64,000 nt of DNA. Origin: Devosia rhodophyticola. Its GTDB lineage: Bacteria; Pseudomonadota; Alphaproteobacteria; Rhizobiales; Devosiaceae. The stretch is taken from positions 558,001 through 622,000 of the forward strand of contig NZ_CP118247.1 of the NCBI RefSeq assembly GCF_028816475.1, read 5' to 3'. The notes under the pieces are model-generated. The model searched no databases, was not told the origin of the DNA, and saw only the letters and a program-made list of their open reading frames with translations. Position 1 is the stretch's first letter. The number at the start of each line of letters is the position of its first letter. Made by a program: the position numbers and the translations under genes. Positions 54,249 through 64,000 of this stretch are shown here, one piece after another.

Positions 54249-55757
54249 TCAGCGCCCCCGCTTCAGGCTGCCGAGAATGCCGCGCACCAACGCATTACCA
54301 AGGCGATTGGCAACGGTGCGCGCCAGCGAATTGATTGCAGCCTCGGTGGGGGTCTGTCGGCTGGAACGGGACCGGGTGGTACGGCGGCTCGGTTCGTGAT
54401 CCTTTTGATAACTACGCTCGCGGTTTTCGCGCTCGTCCTCAATCTGCTGGCGCTGCTCGGCATCCTGCTTTTGCCGGGCACGATCTGCCAGAACCTCAAA
54501 GGCCGATTGACGATCAATGCCGGTGTCGTAAAGCCCGGCGACCGGCGAATTGGCAATGATATTGCGGCGTTCCTCGGGCAGGATCGGCCCCAGTCGCGAG
54601 GACGGTGGTCGGATCATGGTGCGCCCGACCATGGCGGGGATGCCCTTTTCCTCCAGCGTCGACACCAGCGCTTCGCCGGTGCCAAGTTGGGTTATGACCT
54701 CTTCAGTCGAAAAGGCCGGGTTGGGCCGGAATGTTTCCGCTGCCACCCGAACGGCTTTTTGCTCTCGCGGGGTATAGGCGCGCAGGGCATGCTGCACCCG
54801 GTTACCCAATTGGGCCAGGACCGGCTCGGGGACATCCATGGGGTTTTGCGTCACAAAGTAGACGCCGACGCCTTTGGAGCGCACCAGTTTGACCACCTGC
54901 TCGACCTTGTCGATCAATGCCTTGGGTGCGTCGTCAAACAGCAAATGGGCTTCGTCGAAAAAGAACACCAGTTTGGGCTTGTCCGGATTGCCGACCTCGG
55001 GCAATTCCTCAAACAGTTCCGAGAGGAGCCACAGCAGAAACGTTGCATAAAGCCTTGGCGCACGCATCAGTTCGTCAGCCGCCAGAACTGAAATATAGCC
55101 CTGCCCGTCACTGGTGGTACGCATCAGATCGGCAATTTCCATGGCGCGCTCGCCAAAGAAGTTCTCGCCCCCCTGCTGTTCCAGCACCAATAGCGAGCGC
55201 TGAATGGCGCCAATGCTGGCGGTTGAGACGTTGCCGTATTTGACCGATACCTCTTTGCCACGTCCCTGAATTTCAACCAGCAGCGCGCGCAGATCCTTGA
55301 GATCGAGCAGCAGCAATCCCTCATCGTCCGCCAGTTTGAAGGCAATGTTCAAAACGCCTTCCTGGGTGTCGTTGAGATCAAGCATTCTGGCGAGCAGCAG
55401 CGCGCCCATTTCGGAAACTGTGGTGCGTACCGGGTGGCCCTGTCGGCCGAAGAGGTCCCAGAAAATCGTTGGAAAGGCCTTGAAATCATATTCGTCGCCC
55501 AGCCCGATATCGGCGGCGCGCTTCAACAGGAAATCCTTACCCTCGCCCGAAACGGCAATGCCGGAGAGATCGCCTTTGACGTCGGCGCAAAATACCGGCA
55601 CCCCGGCGCGCGAAAAGCCTTCAGCCATGATCTGCAACGAAACCGTCTTGCCCGTACCGGTTGCCCCGGTGATCAGCCCGTGGCGATTACCATATTTGAG
55701 CGCCAGATATTCGGGGCGCGTACTGGTACCAAGGTAGATCTTGTCATCAAGCAGCAT
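54249..55757 (-). CDS. HerA/DUF853-type ATPase (YjgR-like)
   Basis: 502 residues, start at [10 protein letters not shown]; longer upstream frames are not supported. Walker A GATGTGKT (31-38), Walker B-like [15 protein letters not shown], sensor [16 protein letters not shown]. The DUF853 C-terminus ends in basic residues. A hexameric HerA-like ATPase of unknown role, possibly in DNA handling. Followed at 2 bp by the LOG-like gene. Confidence 0.87.
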   Translation of the reverse strand: MLLDDKIYLGTSTRPEYLALKYGNRHGLITGATGTGKTVSLQIMAEGFSRAGVPVFCADVKGDLSGIAVSGEGKDFLLKRAADIGLGDEYDFKAFPTIFWDLFGRQGHPVRTTVSEMGALLLARMLDLNDTQEGVLNIAFKLADDEGLLLLDLKDLRALLVEIQGRGKEVSVKYGNVSTASIGAIQRSLLVLEQQGGENFFGERAMEIADLMRTTSDGQGYISVLAADELMRAPRLYATFLLWLLSELFEELPEVGNPDKPKLVFFFDEAHLLFDDAPKALIDKVEQVVKLVRSKGVGVYFVTQNPMDVPEPVLAQLGNRVQHALRAYTPREQKAVRVAAETFRPNPAFSTEEVITQLGTGEALVSTLEEKGIPAMVGRTMIRPPSSRLGPILPEERRNIIANSPVAGLYDTGIDRQSAFEVLADRARQKQDAEQRQQIEDERENRERSYQKDHEPSRRTTRSRSSRQTPTEAAINSLARTVANRLGNALVRGILGSLKRGR

Positions 55758-55889
55758 AGGTGGGCCATCCTCATGTGGTTCGCCCTTATAGCCGTGTGGT
55801 GTGCGAGGGGACAAGCGTAGGCGTAATGCGTTCACCAAACCAATGGGCAATTGTAGCCGCAAAGCCCGAAAAAATGGCACAATCGGATC

Positions 55890-57217
55890 ATGAAAACACT
55901 CATCGCGCCCAACCGTCGCAGTTTTTTGGCCACTCTTGGCGCGACCAGCCTGTTGCTTTGCGGCCCTTTGCTGGCCCAATCGCGACTCGACGGCGCCAGT
56001 TTCGGCATTGTTGCCGACGATGGCAGCGATCAGACCGCAGCGGTACAGAAGGCAATCGACAGCGCCGCCTCCTCGGGTCTGAGCCTGACGCTGCCGCCGG
56101 GCGAAATCGGTGTTGGCACGCTCAATTTTCCACCCCGTCTGGCTCTTGAAGGATCGGGGAGCAAAACGATTCTCCGTGCGCTTGGCAGCGATCCCATCGC
56201 CCGCATCGAAAATGGCGAACGCATTGTCATTGAAGACATTGCCTTTGCTGCCGCGCCCGACGCCCCGACCGACCAGGGGCCCCTACTTGATTTTGTTCGA
56301 AGCGTTGGTGTCGATCTGGTCCGCTGTCGGCTCTCCGGCGGAGGCGGGGGGATCCTTGCGCGCAATAGCGTCCTCAACATTGCCGGCTGCTCGTTTGCCG
56401 ATCACGCCGATGCAGCCATTCATTCGGCCAATAGCGGCGGTATGTCGATCACCAACAATCGCATTGCCCGTTGTGGCAATGCCGGTATTCGCATCTGGCG
56501 TGACGAGGCTGGATCGGACGGCAGCATTGTTCGCGGCAATCGCATCAAGGCCATCGACTGGCGCGATGGCGGCAATGGCCAGAACGGCAATGGCATCAAT
56601 ATTTACAAGGCCGATGAGGTCATCATCGCTGACAACCATCTCGATGGTTGCGCCTTCTCGGCCATTCGCCTCAACTCGACCCGCAATGTTCAGGTGTCGG
56701 GCAATCTCTGTCTCAACTCAGGCGAAGTTGCGATCTTTTCCGAGTTTGCCTTTTCCGGTTCAGTCATTGCCAATAATATCATCGACACGGCAGCCACCGG
56801 CATTTCGATTACCAATCTGGATCAGGGGGAAGGCTGGCGGTGTGCTCTGGCAATATTGTGCGCAACATCACGCCAAAATCAGCGGTCAATCCCGACACCA
56901 TCCCCATCGGCATTTACGCCGAAGCCGATACCGCGATATCGGGTAACAGCGTCAGCAATGTCCCGGGCATTGCCATCATGGCGGGCTATGGCAGCTTTCT
57001 CGATAATGTGCTGATTGCATCCAATGTGGTCAGCGACGCCGATTATGGCATCGGGGTCAGCGTGGTCGAAGGCAGCGGTCCAGTGCATATCACCAGCAAT
57101 CTGGTTTCTGCCCGCACCGCAAAGCTGGTTGGCCTGCGCTGGCAGGAAGTCGTTTCGAGCGATCTGGCCGCAGACCTCGCCAAGTTCCCCAACGTTACGC
57201 TGAACGCCAACAGCTAG
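55890..57217 (+). CDS. Tat-exported beta-helix repeat protein (TIGR03808 type); frame disrupted
   Basis: Tat signal [18 protein letters not shown], then right-handed beta-helix repeats ([36 protein letters not shown]). At 56825-56829 a run of five G is one base short. Adding a base gives [16 protein letters not shown] and a continuous protein to 57217 (442 aa). As read, it stops at 57014. Periplasmic or cell-surface protein, possibly pectin-lyase-like. The last bases overlap the asparaginase stop. Confidence 0.8.
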
Positions 57218-58216
57218 GCGATTATCGCCCGCAAAACCCCGACGTCGGCGCCGCGCACGCTGCGCAACGGTTGGCTGGCGATCTTTTCCAGCACCGCCTT
57301 TTGCGTGGCGTCCGGCTCGGCATAATGCATCAGCATGGCCGCCAGCATCGCCTGGGAGGCTGGAATATTGCCATCGTCGCATTTGAGCGCATAGCCCCAG
57401 CCCTTGTCGCGAATGGCCCCGCACTGCACCCCGTCGGCACCAACCTTTTGCATCACCCGGCCGCCAAAGGCTTCCATGATCAGCGTGTCGGCATGGCCAG
57501 TTCCGGCCACCAGATGCGGATGGCTGGTTGCCGCGTCAAACAGGCGTTGGGCGGCGCTGGCATAATCGTCGGGCAATCCCTCGCCCGTCGCCATGCGTGC
57601 AAAGCCAAACGCGAAGGCGCGCAGCGGGGCGGCAAAAGTGGGGATAGAACAACCATCGGTGCCGCACTTTCCCTCAGTGAGTGCTTCACCGATCACCGTC
57701 TCAACCGCGCCGCGTACCTGCACTTGCACCGCATGCTCGCGCTCGACATACCCATCGGGGCTCACCCCCAGGGCCAGCGCCACCGACAACATCCCAGAAT
57801 GTTTGCCCGAGCAATTATTGTGCAAGGCACTTGGTGCCTGCCCCTGGGCGCGCAAAGCCGATCGTGCGGTCGAATTTGTGGGCATATGCGCGCCACATTC
57901 GAGCGCCTCAGGGGTTAATCCCATGCGTTCAAGAAAGGCTGCAACAGTTTGAGTATGAATCGATCTCGCCGTGGTGGGAGGCGCAGGCCAGTGCCAGCTC
58001 CTCGGCACTGTGGTGGAATTTTGCCGCGGCCTGCCGGGTAAAAATTGGCAGCGCCTGCATCGACTTGATGGCGGAGCGCGGAAAGATCGGCCGCTCGATG
58101 TCGCCGGCCGAAGCGATGATCTGACCATTGGCGTCAAGGATGGCGAAGGCACCGCGATGACGGTTCTCCACCCAATTGCCACGCACGGTTTCGGCTAGAA
58201 CTGGGTTGGCGTCCAT
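57214..58216 (-). CDS. L-asparaginase II family protein; frame disrupted
   Basis: Start MDANPVLAETV with GGAG upstream. Family marks: PRSAIKSMQALPIF, LACASHHGE, HNNCSGKHSGML, and KCGTDGCSIPTFAAPL. Around 57961-57970 one extra base breaks the frame; removing it gives GE-I-I-HTQTVAAFLERMG and a 333-residue protein ending at 57214. Hydrolyses L-asparagine to aspartate and ammonia. Confidence 0.78.
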
Positions 58217-58306
58217 AAAAAAACTCCGGTCAGGGTTGCTCTGCGAACAACACCAGACCGGAAAAGTCAACATGCATGGGAGGGAGGCACGGCAAAAAGG
58301 CTAAGA

Positions 58307-58645
58307 CTAGATCCCGCTCTGATCTGCGAGCTGCAGGTAGCGGCCATTGACCCAGCCACGGGTATTGTTGCGCTCGACAAGGCACCAGTCGGTGCTGTTT
58401 TCAACTTCGATGCAGCGCTCGATCCAGACGTGAACGTTTGGCGAAAGCGCACCGATCTTGCGGGAAAAACTGGCGGGCCATTTGCGCACATTGAGCTGGT
58501 CCCATTGGGCAACCCCGGTCACGCGGGCCAGATGGTCAACGCCATATCCGGCGGCCATGGCGGGTTGCACGGCAAAGGCGGCAGCGCCGGTGATGATCAG
58601 GCCGCACAGCGTGGCGACCAGCAATTTTTCATGGTTCTTGTTCAT
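58307..58645 (-). CDS. Secreted SH3-domain protein
   Basis: 112 residues with a signal peptide (LLVATLCGLIITGAAAFA, cleavage near AMAA) and a bacterial SH3-like domain (LNVRKWPASFSRKIGALSPN, WCLVERNNTRGWVNGRYL) with two Cys. Likely cell-wall-binding. A large stem-loop lies upstream of its start. Confidence 0.8.
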   Translation of the reverse strand: MNKNHEKLLVATLCGLIITGAAAFAVQPAMAAGYGVDHLARVTGVAQWDQLNVRKWPASFSRKIGALSPNVHVWIERCIEVENSTDWCLVERNNTRGWVNGRYLQLADQSGI

Positions 58646-58688
58646 TTGAATGTCCCTTCACACGTTGGATATTGACCTGATGATGTGA

Positions 58689-58756
58689 GCTTGCGGCCTG
58701 GCCGTTGAACGGCCCCTGAAACCTGCGTTCATAATCGGTTCACCCAGGCCGCAAGC
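58689..58756. repeat. Large inverted repeat / stem-loop
   Basis: GCTTGCGGCCTGG (58689-58701) and CCAGGCCGCAAGC (58744-58756) are perfect 13-bp arms around 42 bp, which holds a smaller hairpin (GGCCGTT with AACGGCC). It is 8 bp past the stop of the secreted protein gene and upstream of the SH3 gene, and could end the first transcript or shape the leader of the second. Confidence 0.65.
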
Positions 58757-58764
58757 CCGGTGCC

Positions 58765-59198
58765 TCAGCGCATATCGCGCTGGTGCACGTACAGCAGCAC
58801 GGCGTCATTGGCACCAAAGCCAAGCGAAACGACATCGTACTGGTCGTAGTCTTTGTCCCGGAGCGCCGACATCAGCGTGCTATTGCGGGCAATCGGCATC
58901 CGCAACCGGCCAACATTGCCTTCCACAAACAGCGATCCGTAGCTGGTGCGGCTCGCCATGGTCTGATCATCGCATACCGGGATCAGAACGACCTGCTGCC
59001 AGCTCTCTATGCCGGCAATATCGGCCTGATAGACGCGGCGCATATGCCCCATGTCATCAGCACAGCTGTGGGGGAATCGACTGATACCTCCGGTTTGTTC
59101 GGGGTCCGCTTCAGGATGGCAAACTGGGCCGAACTGGGCAGCGTAGAAAGCGCCATGGCGAGCGTGGCGATTGAAATTATCAAACTGGATTTTTTCAT
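58765..59198 (-). CDS. Secreted hypothetical protein; frame disrupted
   Basis: Start MKKSSLIIS behind AGGAGAAG, with a signal peptide (IATLAMALSTLPSSAQ). The first frame breaks at 59070-59074, a five-base C run on the coding strand; adding one base continues as DSPHSCADDMGHMRRV, YGSLFVEGNVGRLRMP and YDVVSLGFGANDAVLLYVHQ to 58765 (144 aa). Family not recognised; periplasmic or secreted. Confidence 0.65.
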
Positions 59199-59315
59199 TT
59201 TTCTTCTCCTCAATCTGGTTTATCGAAAACCGGCTCGCTGGCCGGTGGCGTGGCTCTATTTGCCTTGCTTGAGTGCCATAAAGCGCCCACCCGCTTGAAC
59301 CGGTGGTGAGCCGGG

Positions 59316-59344
59316 CGTTCATAAACTGTTTAGTTTTGTGAACG
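59316..59344. promoter_or_regulatory. Imperfect inverted repeat in divergent promoter
   Basis: CGTTCA (59316-59321) with TGAACG (59339-59344), and the inner AAACT/AGTTT positions also pair, about 12 of 13 positions. It sits between the divergent secreted-protein and SDR genes and may be an operator. Confidence 0.35.
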
Positions 59345-59423
59345 GCTTGGCAGCGCCGCATATTCCGTGCGAGTTTTGGGGCCAAGGCACTGGCGGCGGT
59401 GCAGATTTATTGAGGAGGCCAGC

Positions 59424-60290
59424 ATGGCAAAAGTTTTGGTAACGGGCGGTAGCGGCAAACTGGGGCGCGCCGTTTTGAGGGATCTGGTCGCCCACGGCTA
59501 TGACGTTCTCAATCTGGATCAGCACATTCCGGCTGAAAAAATCTGCCAGACGGTCAAGGTGGATCTTACCGATTTCGGCCAGGTCTATACCGCGATCAGC
59601 GGTGGCATCGACGAGCGCAAGGGTCCGTTTGACGCGGTGGTGCATCTGGCCGCCATTCCAGCGCCGGGGCTGGTGCCCAATGCTGCAACCTTCGCCAATA
59701 ATGTGCCCTCATCCTATAATGTGTTTGAGGCCTGCCGCCTCTCGGGCATCAAGAATGTGGTGTTTGCCTCAAGCGAAACCGTGCTCGGCCTGCCGTTTGA
59801 TAATCCGCCGCCTTATGCGCCGGTGGACGAGGAATATTTCCCGCGCCCCGAATCCGCCTATTCGCTGGGTAAATTACTCGATGAAACCATGGCCGCCCAA
59901 TATTGCCGCTGGGACGCGGACTTGCGCATGGTCGGCCTGCGCTTTTCCAATGTGATGAACCCCGAGGACTATCACGCCTTCCCCGGCTTTGATGGCGACG
60001 CACACAAGCGTAAATGGAACCTTTGGGCCTATATCGACGCCCGCGATGGTGCCCAGGCCGTCCGCCGCGCCATTCAGGCCGATTTCACCGGCTTTGAAGC
60101 CTTCATCATCGCCAATGCCGATGGCGTCATGAGCCGCTCCAACACCTCGCTGCTGGCCGAAGTCTTTCCCGACGTCCCCCAAAAAGGCAACATCACCACC
60201 AACGGCACTCTGCTCTCCATCGAAAAAGCCAAACGCCTTCTCGGCTACTCGCCCCAGTTCAGCTGGCGCAATGAGGCTGGCGGGAAGTAA
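59424..60290 (+). CDS. NAD-dependent epimerase/dehydratase (extended SDR)
   Basis: 288 residues, start MAKVLVTGGSGKLG behind GAGGAGG. Dinucleotide motif GGSGKLG (8-14); active-site YxxxK is Y146/K150 in SAYSLGKLL; Ser in VVFASSETV. The substrate is probably a sugar (uronate or nucleotide-sugar dehydrogenase or epimerase). The gene is not inside a polysaccharide cluster. Confidence 0.87.
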   Translation: MAKVLVTGGSGKLGRAVLRDLVAHGYDVLNLDQHIPAEKICQTVKVDLTDFGQVYTAISGGIDERKGPFDAVVHLAAIPAPGLVPNAATFANNVPSSYNVFEACRLSGIKNVVFASSETVLGLPFDNPPPYAPVDEEYFPRPESAYSLGKLLDETMAAQYCRWDADLRMVGLRFSNVMNPEDYHAFPGFDGDAHKRKWNLWAYIDARDGAQAVRRAIQADFTGFEAFIIANADGVMSRSNTSLLAEVFPDVPQKGNITTNGTLLSIEKAKRLLGYSPQFSWRNEAGGK

Positions 60291-60365
60291 GGTCGTCCCG
60301 AACTTTTTGATCGTTCAAGTGCCGGCGCACATTCAGAATCCGACCGATGAGTGTTACAAGGAGCC

Positions 60366-61274
60366 ATGGCGGCAATTTCGTCGGGCTCAATAATTACACG
60401 CGATGGCACAGCGCTCGCCCTCACCGAGCGGGGCAGCGGCGATGCGCTTGCGTTCGTGCACGGCGGCGTGTCGGATCAACGCACATGGACAGATCAACTG
60501 GATTTTTTTGCCGCCTCGCATCACGCAATCGCCTATAGCCGTCGCTATGCTGTGCCCAACGCGCCCATCACGGATGATGCCGACGATCCGATGCAGGTCC
60601 ATGTCGAAGATCTGGCTGACCTGATCAAAAACAGGGCGACAGGGCCAGCCCACATCGTGGGTCATTCCTGGGGCGGTTTTATAGCGCTCGAACTGGCCAT
60701 TCAAATGCCAGAACTATGCAAAAGTCTGGTTCTGATTGAGCCACCCGTGCTTACCTTGCTCATTGACTTTCCGCCCAACCCGGCCAAATTGTTCAAGCTT
60801 TTCCTCAAATCTCCCAGTTCGGCCCTTGCCCTTGTCAAATTGGCTGTCGGGGCAATGGTGCCGGCCGAAAAGGCCTTTCGACGTGGCGATGATCGCGCCG
60901 CCGTCGAAGCCTTTGGGGCTGGGGTTCTGGGAAAAAAGCGATTTCATGCGCTCTCGAAACAACGCTACGAACAGGTCTGGGCCAACCGGGCACCCGATCG
61001 GGCGCAAATTCTCGGGATCGGTTTTCCACCGCTGACGGAAAAGGAAGTCGCCAGTGTAAACCAGCCAGTACTCTTGCTGAGCGGCACCGAAAGCCCCACT
61101 ATCTTCAACCGTCTCAATCAACATTTGATCGAGCTTTTGCCAGATGCAAGCCATCAAATCATTCCCAACGCCTCCCACCTGCTCCACGAAGACGCCCCCG
61201 AGGCTTTTCAGACTGCCGTCGCGACATTTTTGCGAACGAGGACTTCGGAGCGCGATGGGTCTTTGTCTGATTAA
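60366..61274 (+). CDS. Alpha/beta hydrolase
   Basis: About 302 residues; start MAAISSGS just after AAGGAG (short spacing, so a GTG at 60351 is possible). Nucleophile S101 in GHSWGGF, oxyanion LAFVHGGVSD, His in ASHLLHEDAPEAF near the end. Likely esterase or small-molecule hydrolase; substrate unknown. Confidence 0.83.
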   Translation: MAAISSGSIITRDGTALALTERGSGDALAFVHGGVSDQRTWTDQLDFFAASHHAIAYSRRYAVPNAPITDDADDPMQVHVEDLADLIKNRATGPAHIVGHSWGGFIALELAIQMPELCKSLVLIEPPVLTLLIDFPPNPAKLFKLFLKSPSSALALVKLAVGAMVPAEKAFRRGDDRAAVEAFGAGVLGKKRFHALSKQRYEQVWANRAPDRAQILGIGFPPLTEKEVASVNQPVLLLSGTESPTIFNRLNQHLIELLPDASHQIIPNASHLLHEDAPEAFQTAVATFLRTRTSERDGSLSD

Positions 61275-61319
61275 CTTTATTGCGCGGCCAGTTGATCTCT
61301 GTCCTATCATGAGCATTCC

Positions 61320-61736
61320 ATGAGCGCTCAAAAAGGCCCCGTCCTCCTTTCAGGCGGCAATCCGCAAATTCCCAAGGGCTACGGTGACGCGCCGGTGGAG
61401 GCTTATATTGCGGCCATGCCGGGGTGGAAGCAGGATGTCGGACGACTGCTCGATGGGCTGATTCTCAAAACTGTGCCAAACGTCCAGAAGGCGGTGAAGT
61501 GGAATTCGCCGTTCTACGGACTGGAAAAAGACCTTTGGTTCCTCAGCCTTCATTGCTTCACCCATTACGTGAAGGTCACCTTCTTTCGCGGCACCTCGCT
61601 TGAACCCATGCCACCGGGAAAATCCAAACATCCCGAAGTGCGCTATCTCGATATCCGGGAGGATGAGGCGTTTGATGAAGCCCAATTCGCTGCCTGGGTA
61701 AAGCAGGCCAGCCAGCTCCCCGGCGAAAAGCTATAG
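61320..61736 (+). CDS. DUF1801 protein
   Basis: 138 residues: EAYIAAMPGWKQDVGRLLDGLI, KAVKWNSPFYG, LHCFTHYVKVTFFRGTSLEPMPPG, which is the DUF1801/YdhG pattern. Cytoplasmic. No function established for the family. Confidence 0.85.
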   Translation: MSAQKGPVLLSGGNPQIPKGYGDAPVEAYIAAMPGWKQDVGRLLDGLILKTVPNVQKAVKWNSPFYGLEKDLWFLSLHCFTHYVKVTFFRGTSLEPMPPGKSKHPEVRYLDIREDEAFDEAQFAAWVKQASQLPGEKL

Positions 61737-61753
61737 GTACGCCCTGCCCTCGC

Positions 61754-62506
61754 CTATGCGGCGGCGCGTTTGGCTTGGCCGGTGCGGGCCATCAGCCAGC
61801 GTTCGAGCGCGGCAAGACTATCGTAGATCAAAACGGCCAAAACCCCGACGATCAGGCCACCTTGCAGAACGAAGGCGGTGTTGTTGGAGGTCAGCCCGGC
61901 GATTATCACTTCGCCCAGCGTGCGTGCGGCGACGGTTGAGCCGATGGTGGCGGTGGCCAGCGAAATCACCGTTGAGAGCCGGATACCGGCCAAAATGACC
62001 GGCAGGGCCAGTGGCAGTTCGATCTTGAACAGGCGCTGTGCCCAGGTCATGCCGACGCCTTTTGCCGCCTCGGTCACCGACTGAGGCAGATTGACGAGGC
62101 CGGTCAGCGTGTTCTCAAAGATGGGCAATAGCCCATATAAAAACAGCGCCACCAATGTCGGTGCCGTGCCAAATCCCAGCACCGGCACGGCCAGCGCCAA
62201 CACCGCCACGGGCGGAAATGTCTGGCCGATATTGGCGAGCGAGCGCGACAGTGGCAGGAACTCGACCCCGAATGACCGCGTCACCAGAATGGCCAGACTG
62301 ACCGCGATCAGGGTTGCGGCGCTTGTAGCGGCAAAAACAATGGCCAGATGGTTGAACGTCAGGTCCAACAGGCTCCCTTGATTATAAATGGCGGGCTGCC
62401 CGTTCTTGGTCAGCAGGCCGAACACTGGCGCAAACAGATCAGGCACGATCAAAAAGGCCAGTAGAATGGCAAAGGCAATGATCCGAACAACGATGCCCGG
62501 CCTCAT
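61754..62506 (-). CDS. Osmoprotectant-type ABC permease (OpuBB/YehY-like)
   Basis: 250 residues starting at MRPGIVVRII; ATGA overlap with the ATPase gene decides the start. Six TM helices and the permease loop SVTEAAKGVGMTWAQRLFKIELPLALP. Third gene of the operon. Confidence 0.88.
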   Translation of the reverse strand: MRPGIVVRIIAFAILLAFLIVPDLFAPVFGLLTKNGQPAIYNQGSLLDLTFNHLAIVFAATSAATLIAVSLAILVTRSFGVEFLPLSRSLANIGQTFPPVAVLALAVPVLGFGTAPTLVALFLYGLLPIFENTLTGLVNLPQSVTEAAKGVGMTWAQRLFKIELPLALPVILAGIRLSTVISLATATIGSTVAARTLGEVIIAGLTSNNTAFVLQGGLIVGVLAVLIYDSLAALERWLMARTGQAKRAAA

Positions 62507-63435
62507 TGTGGCCTCGCGTGGCTGGAAAGCTGATCCAGCGTGATCTTGCCGATCAATTGGCCTTTTTCGCTGACCGGCAGCGCGGCGCGTCCTGACCACA
62601 ATAGTTCTGCATAGGCATCGCGCAGGGTCGCGCCGACATCAATCGGATCGCCTTCAGCGCTGCCCGGCTCGACATATTTGCCAACCCGCGCCAGTGACAA
62701 CAGCTTGAACGGGCGGTCGCCGGTGCCGATCAATTCAGCCACAAATGGCGTTGCCGGTTTGGAAATAATCTGCTGCGGGCTGGCATATTGCAGCAGCTTG
62801 CCCTCATCCATCACCGCAATCCGGTCGCCAAGGTGGATGGCTTCTTCCATGTCGTGGGTCACCAGAACGATGGTGGTCTTGAACTGGCGCTGAATGCTGA
62901 GCAGATCTTCCTGCGCCTTGGCGCGGATCACCGGATCAAGCGCACCGAACGGCTCGTCCATCAGCAGGATATTGGGCTTGGCGGCCAGTGCCCGCGCCAC
63001 GCCGACACGCTGCTGCTGTCCGCCGGACAGTTCGCGCGGCAGGCGGTCCCTGAATTGGGCTGGATCAAGCTGAAACAGTTCGAGCAGTTCGGTGACCCGG
63101 GCTTTGGTCTTTTCCTTGTCCCAACCCAACAACTTGGGCACGGTGGCAATATTCTGGCCCACGGAGCGATGCGGAAACAGGCCATGACCCTGAATGGCAT
63201 AGCCGATCCTGCGCCGTAGTTCATAGGCGTGGATCGTGCTTGTGTCCTCGCCATCAATGCGGATAGCGCCCGATGTTGGCTCGACCAGCCGGTTGATCAT
63301 GCGCAGCAGCGTGGTCTTGCCCGACCCGGAGGTGCCGACCACGGCGCAGACGCTACCCGGTTCAATCGTTATCGTGACCTGATCGACAACCGTTGTCAGA
63401 TCATAGGTCTTGGTAATGGCCTCGATTTCGATCAT
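62503..63435 (-). CDS. Osmoprotectant-type ABC ATP-binding protein (OpuBA-like)
   Basis: 310 residues. Walker A GTSGSGKTT, signature LSGGQQQR, Walker B ILLMDEPFGALD, H-loop THDMEEA. The C-terminal 60 residues look like a single CBS module (DAYAELLWSGRAALPVSEKG), as in betaine/choline/carnitine transporters, where it senses ionic strength. Overlaps both permeases by 4 bp. Confidence 0.9.
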   Translation of the reverse strand: MIEIEAITKTYDLTTVVDQVTITIEPGSVCAVVGTSGSGKTTLLRMINRLVEPTSGAIRIDGEDTSTIHAYELRRRIGYAIQGHGLFPHRSVGQNIATVPKLLGWDKEKTKARVTELLELFQLDPAQFRDRLPRELSGGQQQRVGVARALAAKPNILLMDEPFGALDPVIRAKAQEDLLSIQRQFKTTIVLVTHDMEEAIHLGDRIAVMDEGKLLQYASPQQIISKPATPFVAELIGTGDRPFKLLSLARVGKYVEPGSAEGDPIDVGATLRDAYAELLWSGRAALPVSEKGQLIGKITLDQLSSHARPQ

Positions 63436-64000
63436 GGCTGTCCGCCCGTGCTCGTCATTTCCACAAAGGCGTCCAGAACCACGGCAGCGGCAAAGGCCAA
63501 AACCACCGTCGGCACGGCCCCCAGCAACACCAGATCCATCGCCGTCTGGCTGATGCCCTGAAAGATGAATACGCCAAACCCGCCGCCCCCGATCAGCGCG
63601 GCAATGGTCGTCAAGCCGATATTTTGCACCAGAACGATGCGGATGCCGGTCAGGATTACCGGAAAGGCCAGCGGCAATTCTACCCATCCCATCCGCTGGG
63701 CACCGGTCATGCCCATGCCCTTGGCCGCGTCATTGGCCGTTTCGGGCACGCTTTGCAGCCCCACAATCGTGTTGGAAACCACCGGTAGCAGCGAATAGGC
63801 AAATAGCGCCACCAGAGCCGGGGCAACGCCAATGCCCGATATGCCAATTGCCGCTGCCCCCGGCACTGTCGCGGCAATCCAGGCCAGCGGCGCGATCAGC
63901 AGTCCAAACAGGGCAATCGAGGGAATGGTTTGAACAATATTGAGCACATTGAGCAGCGCCGCGCGCAGTTTGGGTAGTCGGAAACTGATAATGCCAACCG
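63432..64000 (-). CDS. Osmoprotectant-type ABC permease, cut by window end
   Basis: About 189 C-terminal residues: IVQTIPSIALFGLLIAPLA, VAPALVALFAYSLLPVVSNT, NDAAKGMGMTGAQRMGWVELPLAFPVILTG. The frame is open to base 64000, so the N-terminus is outside. Same family as the third gene; a substrate-binding protein probably lies beyond. The order permease-ATPase-permease matches OsmU/YehXYZW-like systems. Confidence 0.85.
   Translation of the reverse strand, partial: VGIISFRLPKLRAALLNVLNIVQTIPSIALFGLLIAPLAWIAATVPGAAAIGISGIGVAPALVALFAYSLLPVVSNTIVGLQSVPETANDAAKGMGMTGAQRMGWVELPLAFPVILTGIRIVLVQNIGLTTIAALIGGGGFGVFIFQGISQTAMDLVLLGAVPTVVLAFAAAVVLDAFVEMTSTGGQP

Noticed and set aside
1..64000. tRNA, rRNA, CRISPR arrays, IS elements, integrases, riboswitches
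   Set aside because: Looked for TTCGA-type T-loops, regular repeat-spacer patterns, transposase motifs and terminal inverted repeats; none found. The GTA lacks att-like flanks, so it is not called a prophage.

Overview
The window comes from a Gram-negative alphaproteobacterial chromosome, most likely a Hyphomicrobiales (Rhizobiales) member close to Devosia. Evidence for this is a complete Rhodobacter-type gene transfer agent (GTA) cluster, a FeuN/FeuP/FeuQ-like signalling trio, a MucR/Ros regulator, DUF2336, DUF5330, DUF6456, DUF1491 and YcgN proteins, a TIGR03808-type Tat protein, and a rhizobial-type intergenic repeat. GC content is high throughout. I see no tRNA, rRNA, CRISPR array, IS element or integrase. 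The genus is inference.

Layout. 1-2434: the 3' part of a sarcosine-oxidase-alpha-like gene and an unknown gene. 2528-5454: surface lipoprotein, FeuQ-like kinase, FeuP-like regulator and a FeuN-like periplasmic protein. 5523-19815: GTA cluster on the minus strand, running from a TerS-like protein through terminase, portal, protease, capsid, connectors, tail tube, tape measure and baseplate to a muramidase with C-terminal membrane helices. Two very small genes sit between portal and protease, and a strong stem-loop follows the capsid gene. 19863-34112: housekeeping and envelope genes, including DUF2254, Hsp70-like, degenerate GGDEF, YcgN, a class A penicillin-binding protein, DUF1214/DUF1254, DUF2336, DUF1491, a peptidoglycan-binding protein, a PAS kinase and SufE. 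34128-35148: DUF6456 protein with a DnaA-domain-IV-like HTH protein. 35479-42984: a sugar ABC transporter, glycosidase and LacI operon. 43454-43876: MucR. 44007-49907: a seven-gene Mrp cation/proton antiporter operon. 50086-61736: oligopeptidase B, superoxide dismutase, a pseudo-receiver protein, a LOG-like protein, a HerA-like ATPase, a Tat-exported beta-helix protein, L-asparaginase, two small secreted proteins, an SDR epimerase, an alpha/beta hydrolase and DUF1801. 61754-64000: an osmoprotectant-type ABC transporter, cut by the window end.

Genes that work together. The GTA genes would build a small headful-packaging particle and release it by lysis. The sugar operon encodes uptake, hydrolysis and its own repressor. 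The Mrp complex exchanges Na+/K+ for protons. The last operon imports a betaine-like solute.

Caution about sequence quality. Seven otherwise well-formed genes carry single-base frameshifts (near 30235, 37864, 42342, 47128, 56825, 57965 and 59070). Four of them are one-base deficits in G/C runs of 5-6. This looks more like uncorrected long-read or pyrosequencing error than gene decay. I annotate these loci as full-length genes with a disrupted frame.
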